From NCBI GenBank assembly GCA_023460615.1, contig JAEWPL010000196.1:1-9289 (forward strand): DNA of 9,289 nucleotides, read 5' to 3'. Made by a program: the position numbers and the translations under genes. Shown here in pieces: positions 1-8,045 of this stretch (positions within the stretch are counted from its first letter, which is position 1; each line of letters opens with the position of its first letter). The DNA is from Pseudomonadota bacterium (lineage in GTDB: Bacteria > Pseudomonadota > Gammaproteobacteria > Enterobacterales > Succinivibrionaceae). Below the pieces are notes generated by a model. That model saw only the letters and a list, made by a program, of their open reading frames with translations, was not told the origin of the DNA and made no database searches.

Positions 1-1242
1 AGAGGTAGAGACAGAAAATACTTACCAGTTATCAACTGTAAAATGGTAGCCTACTCTAATGAAGCTCTAGAATGGTATATCAATACTGATCACTTCAAAG
101 ACGATACTTTACTTGAAAGGCTACAAGAGCATATTGGTCATATTGATATTTTCTCTGAAGACAAATTTGACGATGTACTTGAAAGATTATGCTCATCAAG
201 TTGTACTGTTTATGTAGATCCTGATACAACAAATGCCCATACTCTGCTAAGTTTATACGAAGGCGGAGCTCAAGTAATTGAGGGTATTGGTTTATGTCAG
301 CTACCAAAGGCTACAAAAAATCACATCGAAATTGCAGGTGAATATAAAGCCCACATCAAAGATGGCATTGCGATGTGCCGTTTCTTATCTTGGCTTGATA
401 ATCTTACTTTACTTGAAACAGCAGAAAACGATGACGCATTTATGCGCAGAGTTGAAGGAACTACCGAGGCAGATTTAGCAAGTCGCGCTCTAAGTTTTAG
501 AAAAGTAGAAGCTGGTTTTATTGAATCCTCCTTTGCTACCATATCAGCTTTAGGACCTAACGCTGCTATGTGCCACTATAATCACGAAAATGAGAAAGAA
601 CCTCGTGCTTTAGGTAAAGATAGTATCTACCTAATTGACAGTGGAGCTCATTTTATTGAAGGTACTACTGATATCACAAGAACTGTACTAGTTGGACCAC
701 ACATCAGCGATGAGATTAGAAAAATGTACACTTTAGTACTAAAATCTCACATCGCTTTAGCTACAGTTTGTTTCCCTAAAGGAACCTCTGGTTTACAAAT
801 TGATGCTATAGCAAGGCATCCACTTTGGGATTGTGGCTTTGACTTTGCTCATGGTACAGGTCACGGTGTAGGTCATGTCTTGTCAGTACATGAAGGACCT
901 CAGTGCATTTCCTCAAAACGCTCAACAATACCTTTAGTTCCTGGTATGGTTATATCTGATGAACCTGGTTTCTACAAAGAAGGAGAATACGGTATTCGTC
1001 TTGAAAATCTATTAGTGGTACTACCTTGTACACAACCTGGTATGCAACACATGCTGTGTTTCTCCCCACTAACCTTAGTACCTTTTGACAACCGTTTAAT
1101 TTTAAAAGAATTACTATCACAAAAAGAAATTGATTGGCTTAACAATTACCATCAAAATGTTAATAATGTGATAACCAATGCAGCAACTTCCTTAACTGAA
1201 AGTGAAGTAAGTTGGTTAATAAACGCTACCAAAGCTATTTAG
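1..1242 (+). CDS. Xaa-Pro aminopeptidase (M24B, three-domain aminopeptidase P type), 5'-truncated
   Basis: A cytosolic metallopeptidase that removes an N-terminal residue preceding proline. The reading frame is open from base 1, so the ATG at 43 is internal and the true start lies upstream; about the first 200 residues (creatinase-N domain) are missing. Numbered from the codon at 43, residues 1-100 look like the second creatinase-N-like domain, ending in the typical ALPKA-type stretch (here QLPKATKN). The pita-bread M24 domain follows. All five expected dinuclear-metal ligands are visible: D199 (LIDSG), D210 (GTTDITRT), H274 (GTGHGVG), E307 (DEPG) and E321 (RLENL). H178 (CHYNH) is the probable substrate-binding histidine. 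The ligand spacing matches eukaryotic XPNPEP1-type enzymes rather than the shorter E. coli PepP. Residues from about 335 to 399 form the M24 C-terminal extension. The stop codon TAG is 9 nt before pssA and overlaps its ribosome binding site, so the two are probably cotranscribed. Confidence 0.93.
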   Translation, partial: RGRDRKYLPVINCKMVAYSNEALEWYINTDHFKDDTLLERLQEHIGHIDIFSEDKFDDVLERLCSSSCTVYVDPDTTNAHTLLSLYEGGAQVIEGIGLCQLPKATKNHIEIAGEYKAHIKDGIAMCRFLSWLDNLTLLETAENDDAFMRRVEGTTEADLASRALSFRKVEAGFIESSFATISALGPNAAMCHYNHENEKEPRALGKDSIYLIDSGAHFIEGTTDITRTVLVGPHISDEIRKMYTLVLKSHIALATVCFPKGTSGLQIDAIARHPLWDCGFDFAHGTGHGVGHVLSVHEGPQCISSKRSTIPLVPGMVISDEPGFYKEGEYGIRLENLLVVLPCTQPGMQHMLCFSPLTLVPFDNRLILKELLSQKEIDWLNNYHQNVNNVITNAATSLTESEVSWLINATKAI

Positions 1243-1245
1243 GAG
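1241..1245 (+). promoter_or_regulatory. Ribosome binding site of pssA overlapping the upstream stop codon
   Basis: AGGAG lies 6 nt before the pssA ATG at 1252 and shares its first two bases with the TAG stop of the aminopeptidase gene. This is a strong Shine-Dalgarno and fixes the pssA start. The overlap implies that ribosomes finishing the upstream gene sit on the pssA initiation site. Confidence 0.8.
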
Positions 1246-1251
1246 TAGTAA

Positions 1252-2622
1252 ATGTTTTTCCTAAAAAAGAGTCTACCTAGTTCTTTATACTGCCAAACAA
1301 GATTACAGCAGTTACCTACAATTCCTGTAGACTCTTCTTCCTATACTATTTTAGAAACACCGCATAGATGTTATTCAAGAATATTGCAGTTAATTGAAAA
1401 TGCTAAAGAGAGAATTTTAATCACTGCTTTATACCTACAGGATGACGAAATTGGTAGAACTATCCTAAATGCTTTATATAAAGCAAAAGAGAAAAATCCT
1501 AAACTCTATGTACGTGTTTATGTAGATTTTCATCGCGCTCAACGTGGTTTAATTGGTAAAGGTCCATCCTTAGGTAACTCAGAGCTTTACTATTCCATGG
1601 CTAAAGACTGTGAAAATCCACCTGCAATTTATGGTGTACCAGTTAAAAGAAGAGAGATTTTCGGTGTAATGCACTTAAAAGGCTTTGTCTTTGACGATAC
1701 AGTTTTATACACAGGTGCAAGCATCAATAATGTTTATATGGATTACAACGGTAGATATCGCTTAGATAGATACCATGAAATTCATTCAAAAGAATTAGCT
1801 AACGTAATGTGCGCCTATGTTACCAACGCTTTCCATAAGAATTTTGCAGTTCAAGACTTTTCACAAGGAAAAGTAAAATCAGCAAAAGAAATGCGTGAAG
1901 AAATCAAAGAGTTAAGACGCCATCTAACTACTACTCAATATACTTTCAAGAATGAGAAGATCCGTGAATATCAAATTGGATTAACTCCTATTGCAGGTCT
2001 TGGCAAGCGCGCAAATCAATTAAATAAAGCGATTTTGTGGTTAATTGGAGCAGCAAGAGAAAAGTTATTTATTTGTACTCCTTATTTCAATCCACCTAAG
2101 TTAATTGCTAAAGCCATTGAAGATGCTTTAGCAAAGGGAGTGAACATCACCTTAGTAGTTGGAGATAAAAAGGCTAATGACTTTTTCATTAAACCTAATG
2201 AAAACTTCTCCCCTGTAGGCGCTGTACCTTATATTTACGAACAAAACCTAAAAGATTTTATCGAGAAAAATAAAGAATACATCGATAAAGGTACTTTAAA
2301 GATTATGCTGTGGGAAGATAAAGATAATACTTACCATGTAAAAGGCATGTACGTAGATAACAACTTAGCATTAATTACTGGTAATAATCTAAATCCTAGA
2401 GCTTGGAGTTTGGATTTAGAAAATGGCATTATTGTGTCAGATCCGTACCATCAGCTCACTGAGAAATTTACCCATGAGCAACAATTTTTATTAAGACATA
2501 CCAAGCAAATTCTAAGTACTGAGGATCTTGATAGCTTTGAATCTTACCCTGAGGAAGTTCAAAAGTTACTCAAGAAAGTTAAGAGACTTAGAGCTTCCAT
2601 CTTTATTAAACAGCTTCTATAA
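1252..2622 (+). CDS. pssA: CDP-diacylglycerol-serine O-phosphatidyltransferase (phosphatidylserine synthase, PLD-superfamily type)
   Basis: Transfers a phosphatidyl group from CDP-diacylglycerol to L-serine, giving phosphatidylserine, the precursor of phosphatidylethanolamine. The enzyme family is peripheral to the inner membrane and partly ribosome-associated in E. coli. The 456 residues match the length of E. coli PssA (about 450). Two HKD catalytic motifs are intact: H141-x-K143-x4-D148, followed by TGAS at 154-157, and H362-x-K364-x4-D369, followed by TGNNLNPRAW at 376-385. The N-terminal segment with ALYLQDDE and the DFHRAQRGLIG block are also typical of this family rather than of cardiolipin synthase, which has different spacing and N-terminal membrane segments. 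The start is fixed by AGGAG 6 nt upstream. It sits 9 nt after the aminopeptidase gene and 7 nt before recG, probably in one operon. No signal peptide or membrane segment is seen, as expected. Confidence 0.96.
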   Translation: MFFLKKSLPSSLYCQTRLQQLPTIPVDSSSYTILETPHRCYSRILQLIENAKERILITALYLQDDEIGRTILNALYKAKEKNPKLYVRVYVDFHRAQRGLIGKGPSLGNSELYYSMAKDCENPPAIYGVPVKRREIFGVMHLKGFVFDDTVLYTGASINNVYMDYNGRYRLDRYHEIHSKELANVMCAYVTNAFHKNFAVQDFSQGKVKSAKEMREEIKELRRHLTTTQYTFKNEKIREYQIGLTPIAGLGKRANQLNKAILWLIGAAREKLFICTPYFNPPKLIAKAIEDALAKGVNITLVVGDKKANDFFIKPNENFSPVGAVPYIYEQNLKDFIEKNKEYIDKGTLKIMLWEDKDNTYHVKGMYVDNNLALITGNNLNPRAWSLDLENGIIVSDPYHQLTEKFTHEQQFLLRHTKQILSTEDLDSFESYPEEVQKLLKKVKRLRASIFIKQLL

Positions 2623-2629
2623 GTAATTT

Positions 2630-4720
2630 ATGGCTCTAGATAACGATACACTCTACACTAGTACTGATATAGGCACCATTAGTGGTCTAGGGCCAAGCTA
2701 TACAAAAAGCTTTTACAATAAAGGTTTTTATAACCTCTTTGAGTTGTTACTCGACTTTCCTTTTAAATATCTTGATCAAACCAAACTTACAAAAATCAAA
2801 GATATTAAAGCAGATGGAAGTTACTATCTAATCGATGCAACCATTGCAAGCGTTAAGCTCATTCCCTCAAGAAAAAGCATTTTAAAAGTATATCTTTGTG
2901 ATGATAATGCTTATCTTGAAACTATATTTTTTAATCTTTACCCAAACCAAATTCAGCAATACAAAGTAGGTCGCAGACTCTTAGCTTTTGGTCCTGTAAA
3001 GCCTAACGCTTACAACGGATCTTTAGTGCTCTCCCAGCCAACCGTAACTTTTTTAAATCAAGACGATATCGTTGAAACTCAAGAAAGATTAACTCCTGTC
3101 TATCATGCGGTAGAAAAAGTACCTCAAGGAATTATCAGAAAAGTTATCAATGGAATAGTCCAAAAACTAAAAAATTTACCTTTAGCTGAGCTTTTACCAA
3201 AACAGCACAATCATTTTGCTTTGACTATTAATCAAGCTTTAGACCTAATTCATTACCCATATCCAAATGAAGATCCCAAAAAAGCTTTTATTTTAGAAAA
3301 AAGTACTGCTTTTAAAAGATTGTGTTTTGAAGAGTTAGTTGCTTATCAACTAACTTTATTGTCCTTAAAAGATAAAAACGATTTACACAAAAGTAGTGTT
3401 ATTCCCAAAAGAGAGCTAGAAATTAACGCTTTTATTGAGAATTTGCCTTTTACACCAACTAATGCGCAGAAAAAAGCTTACCAAGAAATCAGCGAAGATC
3501 TTGAAAAAGACAAACCAATGTTAAGACTTTTGCATGGTGACGTAGGATCTGGTAAGACTTTAGTTGCACTGCTTGCTTGTCTGCAAACTTATTATGCTAA
3601 GCATCAATGCGTGATACTAGCTCCTACAGAATTACTTGCTAGTCAACATTACAATAATTTATCAAACTTATTAAAATCTATTGATTGTAAGATAGCTTTA
3701 CTTACAGCCTCTGTAAAAGGTAATCAACGCAAGGCAATCTTAGAGGGGATCAAGACAGGTGAGATCCACATTATTGTGGGTACTCACAGCTTATTCCAAA
3801 CAGATGTAATTTACCATAACTTAGCTTTAGCTATCATTGATGAGCAACATCGCTTTGGTATTGATCAAAGAATTGCCCTACTTAGAAAAGCACCTCAAGG
3901 CATTGCTTTACATCAATTAGTAATGACTGCAACGCCTATTCCTAGAACCTTACAGCTTGCTTTATTCTCTGATCTTGATGTATCGACCTTAGATGAATTG
4001 CCAAAGGGAAGAAAACCTATCATTACAGCTGTAATGCAAGATGAACAAAAACAAAAAATCATCAGAAGGCTAAAAGAAGTTTGTGAGCAAGGTGCTCAAG
4101 CTTACTGGGTTTGCCCTAACATCGATGAAAACGAAGATGAAACTGCTAGCGTAAAAGCAACCTATAAACAGTTAAAGCAAAGTCTTCCAAATTTAAACAT
4201 TGGGCTGTTACATGGACAGCTGTCTACTAATGAAAAGACTAAAGTAATGAAGGATTTTCTTGAAGGAAAATACCAAATCCTAGTTGCTACAACTATCATT
4301 GAGGTTGGTGTAGATGTACCTAATGCTAGCATTATTGTGATTGAAGGTGCTGATAGATTAGGTTTAGCTCAGTTACATCAATTAAGAGGTAGAGTTGGTC
4401 GTGGAGCAAAAGAGTCTTATTGTATTTTGGTGTACAAAAAAGATCCTGAAAAAAATAACGAGATAGCCCAAAAAAGACTTAGCATCATGAAAGCTACTAA
4501 CAATGGATTTACCATTGCTACAGAAGATCTAAAATTAAGAGGACCTGGTGAAGTTTTAGGTCAGATGCAAAAGGGGTTTGGAATTTTTAAAATAGTTGAT
4601 GTAAATAGAGATTACGAGTTAATCGATGATGCTAGAGCTGCAGCTTTAGATATTATCCACCACGATAAAAACACAGCTGTTGCCCTAATGAAAAGATGGT
4701 ATCCATCCTTTAAGGTATGA
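2630..4720 (+). CDS. recG: ATP-dependent DNA helicase RecG
   Basis: A superfamily 2 double-stranded DNA translocase that regresses stalled replication forks and processes branched recombination intermediates. Its 696 residues match E. coli RecG closely in length. Residues 1 to about 270 form the N-terminal wedge/OB region that grips the branch point. The helicase core shows Walker A GDVGSGKT (303-310), motif II DEQHRFG (404-410), motif III TATPIPRT (433-440) and the arginine-finger motif QLRGRVGRG (584-592). The C-terminal GF-x5-DLKLRGPGEVLG element (626 onward) is the conserved TRG-type region that couples ATP hydrolysis to translocation. All key residues are present, so the protein should be active. 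There is no convincing Shine-Dalgarno before the ATG; only TAAG at the pssA stop is nearby, which suggests translational coupling with pssA. The TGA stop overlaps the next gene's ATG by four bases. Confidence 0.97.
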   Translation: MALDNDTLYTSTDIGTISGLGPSYTKSFYNKGFYNLFELLLDFPFKYLDQTKLTKIKDIKADGSYYLIDATIASVKLIPSRKSILKVYLCDDNAYLETIFFNLYPNQIQQYKVGRRLLAFGPVKPNAYNGSLVLSQPTVTFLNQDDIVETQERLTPVYHAVEKVPQGIIRKVINGIVQKLKNLPLAELLPKQHNHFALTINQALDLIHYPYPNEDPKKAFILEKSTAFKRLCFEELVAYQLTLLSLKDKNDLHKSSVIPKRELEINAFIENLPFTPTNAQKKAYQEISEDLEKDKPMLRLLHGDVGSGKTLVALLACLQTYYAKHQCVILAPTELLASQHYNNLSNLLKSIDCKIALLTASVKGNQRKAILEGIKTGEIHIIVGTHSLFQTDVIYHNLALAIIDEQHRFGIDQRIALLRKAPQGIALHQLVMTATPIPRTLQLALFSDLDVSTLDELPKGRKPIITAVMQDEQKQKIIRRLKEVCEQGAQAYWVCPNIDENEDETASVKATYKQLKQSLPNLNIGLLHGQLSTNEKTKVMKDFLEGKYQILVATTIIEVGVDVPNASIIVIEGADRLGLAQLHQLRGRVGRGAKESYCILVYKKDPEKNNEIAQKRLSIMKATNNGFTIATEDLKLRGPGEVLGQMQKGFGIFKIVDVNRDYELIDDARAAALDIIHHDKNTAVALMKRWYPSFKV

Positions 4721-6984
4721 AGTTTATGGCATTAAGAACTAACATTGTCAGCAAGAAAAAGAATTCAGTTCTTAAGAAATTTCTTAAGATTGCAACTGCT
4801 TTTGTATTATTTATTGCCATCACCGTAATTGGTGGAATTTTATATTTTAATAATCAGAACATTAAAACCCCACTATTAAAATACTTATCTGAAAAAACTA
4901 GCCTTAATATCAATTGCGACAAAATTGAGTTTTCTCCCCTTTATCCTAATGTACTAAAGCTTGGTGGAGTGACTATTGACGGCATTAAGGTTTCAGAAGT
5001 CTATGTAGAATACAGCCTTGAAGATTTATTTGATAATAAAGATCTAGATATAAAATACCTCTATTGCAAAGGCATTACCTTCAAAGAGCAAGATTTATCA
5101 AACTTAAAACAAGAGCAGATACCTTTTGAAGCTATCAAAATTGGCAAGCTAGATTTAATTGATACTCCACTATGGTTTAATAATTTCAAAGCTCAACATG
5201 CTACCTTTAGTGCTCAAAATTTCTTACTAATGGATAATATTAGTTTTGAAAATGGATCGTTGAGCGCTGATACAGCACAATTTGAAAATCTCGAATTAAA
5301 AAAATTAAATACTAAAATTGATCTTGGCAAAGAGACATTTTGTGCTAATCAATTTAATGCCCAAGTATTAGGTGGACAAATACAAGCAGATCTAAAGATA
5401 GATACTGCTAAACAAGAAATAATTTTTAACTCTTTAACTTTAAACAAAATTATTCTCAAAGATTTAACCCACGATCTACCTAAATACACTATAAGTGCTG
5501 GGGTCTCAAATCTCTATGACTGTGTAGTAATTCTGCCCCAAAGCAAGGTTATACTAGGTCAAATCACAGGACAAGTAAAAGATTTGTTCCTTGATACCAA
5601 CCAAATTAATTACAATTTTGAAGGAAAAATTGATGAAATTTCAATGCCATCACTTCAAATTACTGCAGAGCATAATGAGGTAAACGCTACCTCTTTAATG
5701 GATAGTCTGCAACTTTCACTTAAGGGAAAAGTATTTCAAGGTGAGTTTAACTTAAATTCTAACTACACTAAAAACTTAAAAGATTACTACCTAAATATCG
5801 ATAACTTTACTTTAAAAGATGCTAAATTAGAGCCAACCACACAATTAGTCGATTATCTAACAACTAAAGCTTTTGAGCACAACACTTATATTAAAAGCTT
5901 AAACCTTGATAACTGCGAATTTGTATCTAACATAGATGCTTTTCCTATCACTATAAAAGCAGTAAAACTAAATTCTCACAACTACTCATTTGATAAAGAG
6001 AGCCATCTACTTGTTGGCAATGAAGCACAAAGCACTCTTAATTTAGATAGCTTGTATATAAAAGATCTCTTTATTAAAAAAGCAACTGTACATTCAAAGT
6101 TACAAGACAAAATCTTTAGTGTAAATTCTGATTTAATAGAGTTTTCAAAAGGTAACAACCTAAGCTTTAGCTACACTTATGATGACAAGCTTAAAGAGGC
6201 TCACTTTAATGCTAATGCTAAAGACTTTAATTTAGAAAATCTAAACTCTAGCTTTTTCAATCATCTATTCAATGGCAAAGTTGATTTCAATACCGCTTTA
6301 GCTTTTTATGCTCAAAACTCAACCCATGAAACCTTTGATAATGTTCCAAGTCCTGAAGAACAAGAGAAAATAGTCACTGAAAGTAATTTACTCATAGAAG
6401 ATATTCCTTCCTTTGCCAAACCTTGCTATGGCTACAACCTTGTTAATACAAATCAGTTTTACTTAAAATCTGCTACTACAGAAGGCGAGTTAAGCCTAAG
6501 CTCTGACAGCTTATTTATTTCAGATCTTGGCTTAGATTTAGTTAACGGTGGACCTAAAAAGGATTATGTACTAAATTTTGAGGATTTCTTATTTGCAATT
6601 AAAGGCTCTGATCTTGGACTTTATAACTTAGATCTTAAGGCTACTATTGATGAAAATATAGTTAAAGCAAAACTATCAAGTGATCTTACAAGCTCTCATA
6701 TCAGTGGTCGAGCAAGTTATGATCTTTTATCAAAAGAACTAAATTCAAGAACAACCTTTGTTTCTTTACCAAAAGATAGTCTCAGTACTCTCAAAATTGA
6801 AGGTCCAATAAAAGATCTTAAAGTTATCATCAATGCCATTACTCGTGGTGAAATGCGTAGTGGCATCAACACAGATCATTTACAAGGAAATAAAGAAGAA
6901 GAGACTAGTTTAGAAGAGTCAAAAGCAACTCCACCTGCTCCAAAAGAAACAACTGTAGAGCAGGAAGATCTTAAAGCAGAATAA
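4717..6984 (+). CDS. AsmA-family (YicH-like) inner-membrane-anchored periplasmic protein
   Basis: Residues 1-21 are basic, and about residues 24-44 form one hydrophobic segment (a signal anchor, N-terminus inside). The rest would lie in the periplasm. The body is a long run of alternating short beta-like stretches with repeated IKxLxL-type units, such as residues 137-165 and 388-420. This fits the repeating beta-groove fold of AsmA-like proteins, a family implicated in phospholipid movement between the membranes. The arrangement resembles E. coli YicH, which is encoded near recG, but at 755 residues this protein is clearly longer than YicH as I recall it. Residues 725-755 are an acidic, proline-containing tail that is probably disordered. 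The ATG overlaps the recG stop (ATGA); a second in-frame ATG at 4726 is better placed relative to AAGG at 4712-4715. The family assignment rests on architecture and weak similarity, so a divergent DUF-type member is possible. Its place in a run with pssA fits an envelope lipid role, which is inference. Confidence 0.72.
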   Translation: MKFMALRTNIVSKKKNSVLKKFLKIATAFVLFIAITVIGGILYFNNQNIKTPLLKYLSEKTSLNINCDKIEFSPLYPNVLKLGGVTIDGIKVSEVYVEYSLEDLFDNKDLDIKYLYCKGITFKEQDLSNLKQEQIPFEAIKIGKLDLIDTPLWFNNFKAQHATFSAQNFLLMDNISFENGSLSADTAQFENLELKKLNTKIDLGKETFCANQFNAQVLGGQIQADLKIDTAKQEIIFNSLTLNKIILKDLTHDLPKYTISAGVSNLYDCVVILPQSKVILGQITGQVKDLFLDTNQINYNFEGKIDEISMPSLQITAEHNEVNATSLMDSLQLSLKGKVFQGEFNLNSNYTKNLKDYYLNIDNFTLKDAKLEPTTQLVDYLTTKAFEHNTYIKSLNLDNCEFVSNIDAFPITIKAVKLNSHNYSFDKESHLLVGNEAQSTLNLDSLYIKDLFIKKATVHSKLQDKIFSVNSDLIEFSKGNNLSFSYTYDDKLKEAHFNANAKDFNLENLNSSFFNHLFNGKVDFNTALAFYAQNSTHETFDNVPSPEEQEKIVTESNLLIEDIPSFAKPCYGYNLVNTNQFYLKSATTEGELSLSSDSLFISDLGLDLVNGGPKKDYVLNFEDFLFAIKGSDLGLYNLDLKATIDENIVKAKLSSDLTSSHISGRASYDLLSKELNSRTTFVSLPKDSLSTLKIEGPIKDLKVIINAITRGEMRSGINTDHLQGNKEEETSLEESKATPPAPKETTVEQEDLKAE

Positions 6985-6985
6985 A

Positions 6986-7906
6986 TTAATTCTTTTGAGA
7001 TACCGTTATCTTAATGGAAGGTTTCTTCTTAGTTTGAATTAAATCATCTGATCCTAGTGTTGAGCCTGTTACATTAGCTAGATATACCATGAAACTTGGA
7101 ACTTCATCTGAAAGCCCTGACCTTACTACACCTAAGGTTGCAGTAAACTCAGCACCTAACAATACAATCCACCAGGAAATATAAATCCAAATAAATAAGA
7201 CAGGAATTACCGCTATAGCACCGTAAATAGCTTCGTAATTAGAGAAGTTTAGAATAAATACAGAAAATACTTTCTTTGAAACTTCAAAAACTACTGTAAC
7301 GAACAAAGCACCAAATAAGGCATCTTGAAACTTTACTCTTACTCTTGGAACGATAATATATAAAGCAGTAAGCAAGCCACACTCAATTAGAATTGGGAAG
7401 ATAAAGTAAGCTAGCATTAGAGGGACACCTAAAGTTTCTTTTGAGGAAATAGCAAACGACATTACTTTAGTGAAGATCCAAATAATAATACCTAAAGCTA
7501 CAGGACCTAAAGTAAGTAGAGTCCAATAGATAGCTAACATGGTACCAAGCTTTCTTCTACCACCACGCCAAATTCTATTTAAACATTGATCAATTGAGCG
7601 AACTAAGAGTAAAGAAATAGCAAAGAATACTACGGTACTTGTTACTGTTAATTTTCCAGAATGCTCTACAAAGGTACCTACGTAATTACCTAAAGTCTCG
7701 GCAAATACAGGCATAAAATTCTCTTTAGTAAAGACTTTTAAGCTTTCTCTAACATCTTCAAAGGAAGGGAAAACCGCAAAGATATAAAAGCAAACACTAA
7801 TAGCAGGAATTAGCGCTAAGATTGAAGTAAAGGATAAAGCTGAAGCTTCTAAGCCTATAGAATCCCTTTTTACTCTGTTAAAAAAGTATAGATATAATTC
7901 CTTCAC
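6986..7906 (-). CDS. yihY: YihY/BrkB family inner-membrane protein
   Basis: A polytopic inner-membrane protein of unestablished function; older databases label it ribonuclease BN, which is a known misannotation of this family. Its 306 residues are close to E. coli YihY (about 290). Six hydrophobic segments are visible at roughly residues 26-47, 88-107, 123-147, 164-186, 196-219 and 230-254. Family hallmarks are SIDQCLNRIWR (104-114), YWTLLTLGP (127-135), IYGAIAVIPVLFIW (227-240) and LLGAE (249-253). The tail after residue 260 is polar, slightly longer than in E. coli, and carries a basic KKK stretch. The start is GTG (7906-7904): AGGA lies 7 nt upstream and an in-frame TAG is four codons upstream, so no longer start is possible. 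It is divergent from typA and convergent with the AsmA-like gene, with one base between their stop codons. Confidence 0.94.
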   Translation of the reverse strand: MKELYLYFFNRVKRDSIGLEASALSFTSILALIPAISVCFYIFAVFPSFEDVRESLKVFTKENFMPVFAETLGNYVGTFVEHSGKLTVTSTVVFFAISLLLVRSIDQCLNRIWRGGRRKLGTMLAIYWTLLTLGPVALGIIIWIFTKVMSFAISSKETLGVPLMLAYFIFPILIECGLLTALYIIVPRVRVKFQDALFGALFVTVVFEVSKKVFSVFILNFSNYEAIYGAIAVIPVLFIWIYISWWIVLLGAEFTATLGVVRSGLSDEVPSFMVYLANVTGSTLGSDDLIQTKKKPSIKITVSQKN

Positions 7907-7913
7907 GTTACCA

Positions 7914-7917
7914 TCCT
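7914..7917 (-). promoter_or_regulatory. Ribosome binding site deciding the GTG start of yihY
   Basis: On the minus strand, AGGA lies 7 nt before GTG at 7906-7904. The last A of AGGA is also the first base of an out-of-frame ATG whose reading frame is ATG-GTA-ACG-TGA, so that ATG cannot start yihY. The in-frame TAG at 7918-7916 excludes any upstream start. Confidence 0.7.
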
Positions 7918-7955
7918 AAGCTAATTTATAATTTATTTTTTTCTATTTCTTGCTC

Positions 7956-7961
7956 ATTATA
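7956..7961 (-). promoter_or_regulatory. Candidate -10 element of the yihY promoter
   Basis: The minus strand reads a perfect TATAAT here, about 50 nt before the yihY GTG, giving a predicted leader of about 40 nt. No good -35 hexamer is found at 16-18 nt spacing; the best candidates are A/T-rich strings such as AAAATC at 7984-7979. In such AT-rich DNA a chance match is possible. The position is right for the only gene it could serve. Confidence 0.45.
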
Positions 7962-8015
7962 CTGAAAACAACTCACAAGATTTTAGTGTTTTAGTTAAAA
8001 TTTGATGTCAGTTTC

Positions 8016-8045
8016 TTGATTTATCAGAATAAATCTACCTTAAAT
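8016..8045 (+). promoter_or_regulatory. Candidate typA promoter (weak)
   Basis: TTGATT at 8016-8021 and TTAAAT at 8040-8045 are separated by 18 nt; each matches the sigma70 consensus at four positions. An alternative -10, TATAAA, lies at 8069-8074 but has only a poor -35 (CGAACA at 8046-8051). A further alternative is TTGATG (8002-8007) with CAGAAT (8025-8030) at 17 nt. I cannot choose between them from sequence alone. Any of them leaves a typA leader of roughly 100-145 nt. Confidence 0.3.

Noticed and set aside
43..45. ATG at 43 as the start of the aminopeptidase
   Set aside because: The frame is open upstream to base 1, and the protein would begin inside its second domain. The gene is cut by the window edge.
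95..542. Open frames inside the aminopeptidase gene (minus 95-307, minus 321-542, plus 278-478)
   Set aside because: They lie wholly inside a well-supported conserved gene, resemble no family I know, and are expected shadows in AT-rich DNA.
1252..2622. Cardiolipin synthase as an alternative for the PLD-superfamily gene
   Set aside because: The length, the absence of N-terminal membrane segments, and the family-specific blocks around both HKD motifs fit PssA.
6996..7013. Hairpin near the convergent junction as a bidirectional terminator
   Set aside because: The stem is short, AT-rich and partly G-T paired. No T-run follows it on either strand, and it lies in coding sequence.
6986..7906. Ribonuclease BN function for the YihY protein
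   Set aside because: The label is an old misassignment for this family. The sequence is a six-segment membrane protein without nuclease motifs.
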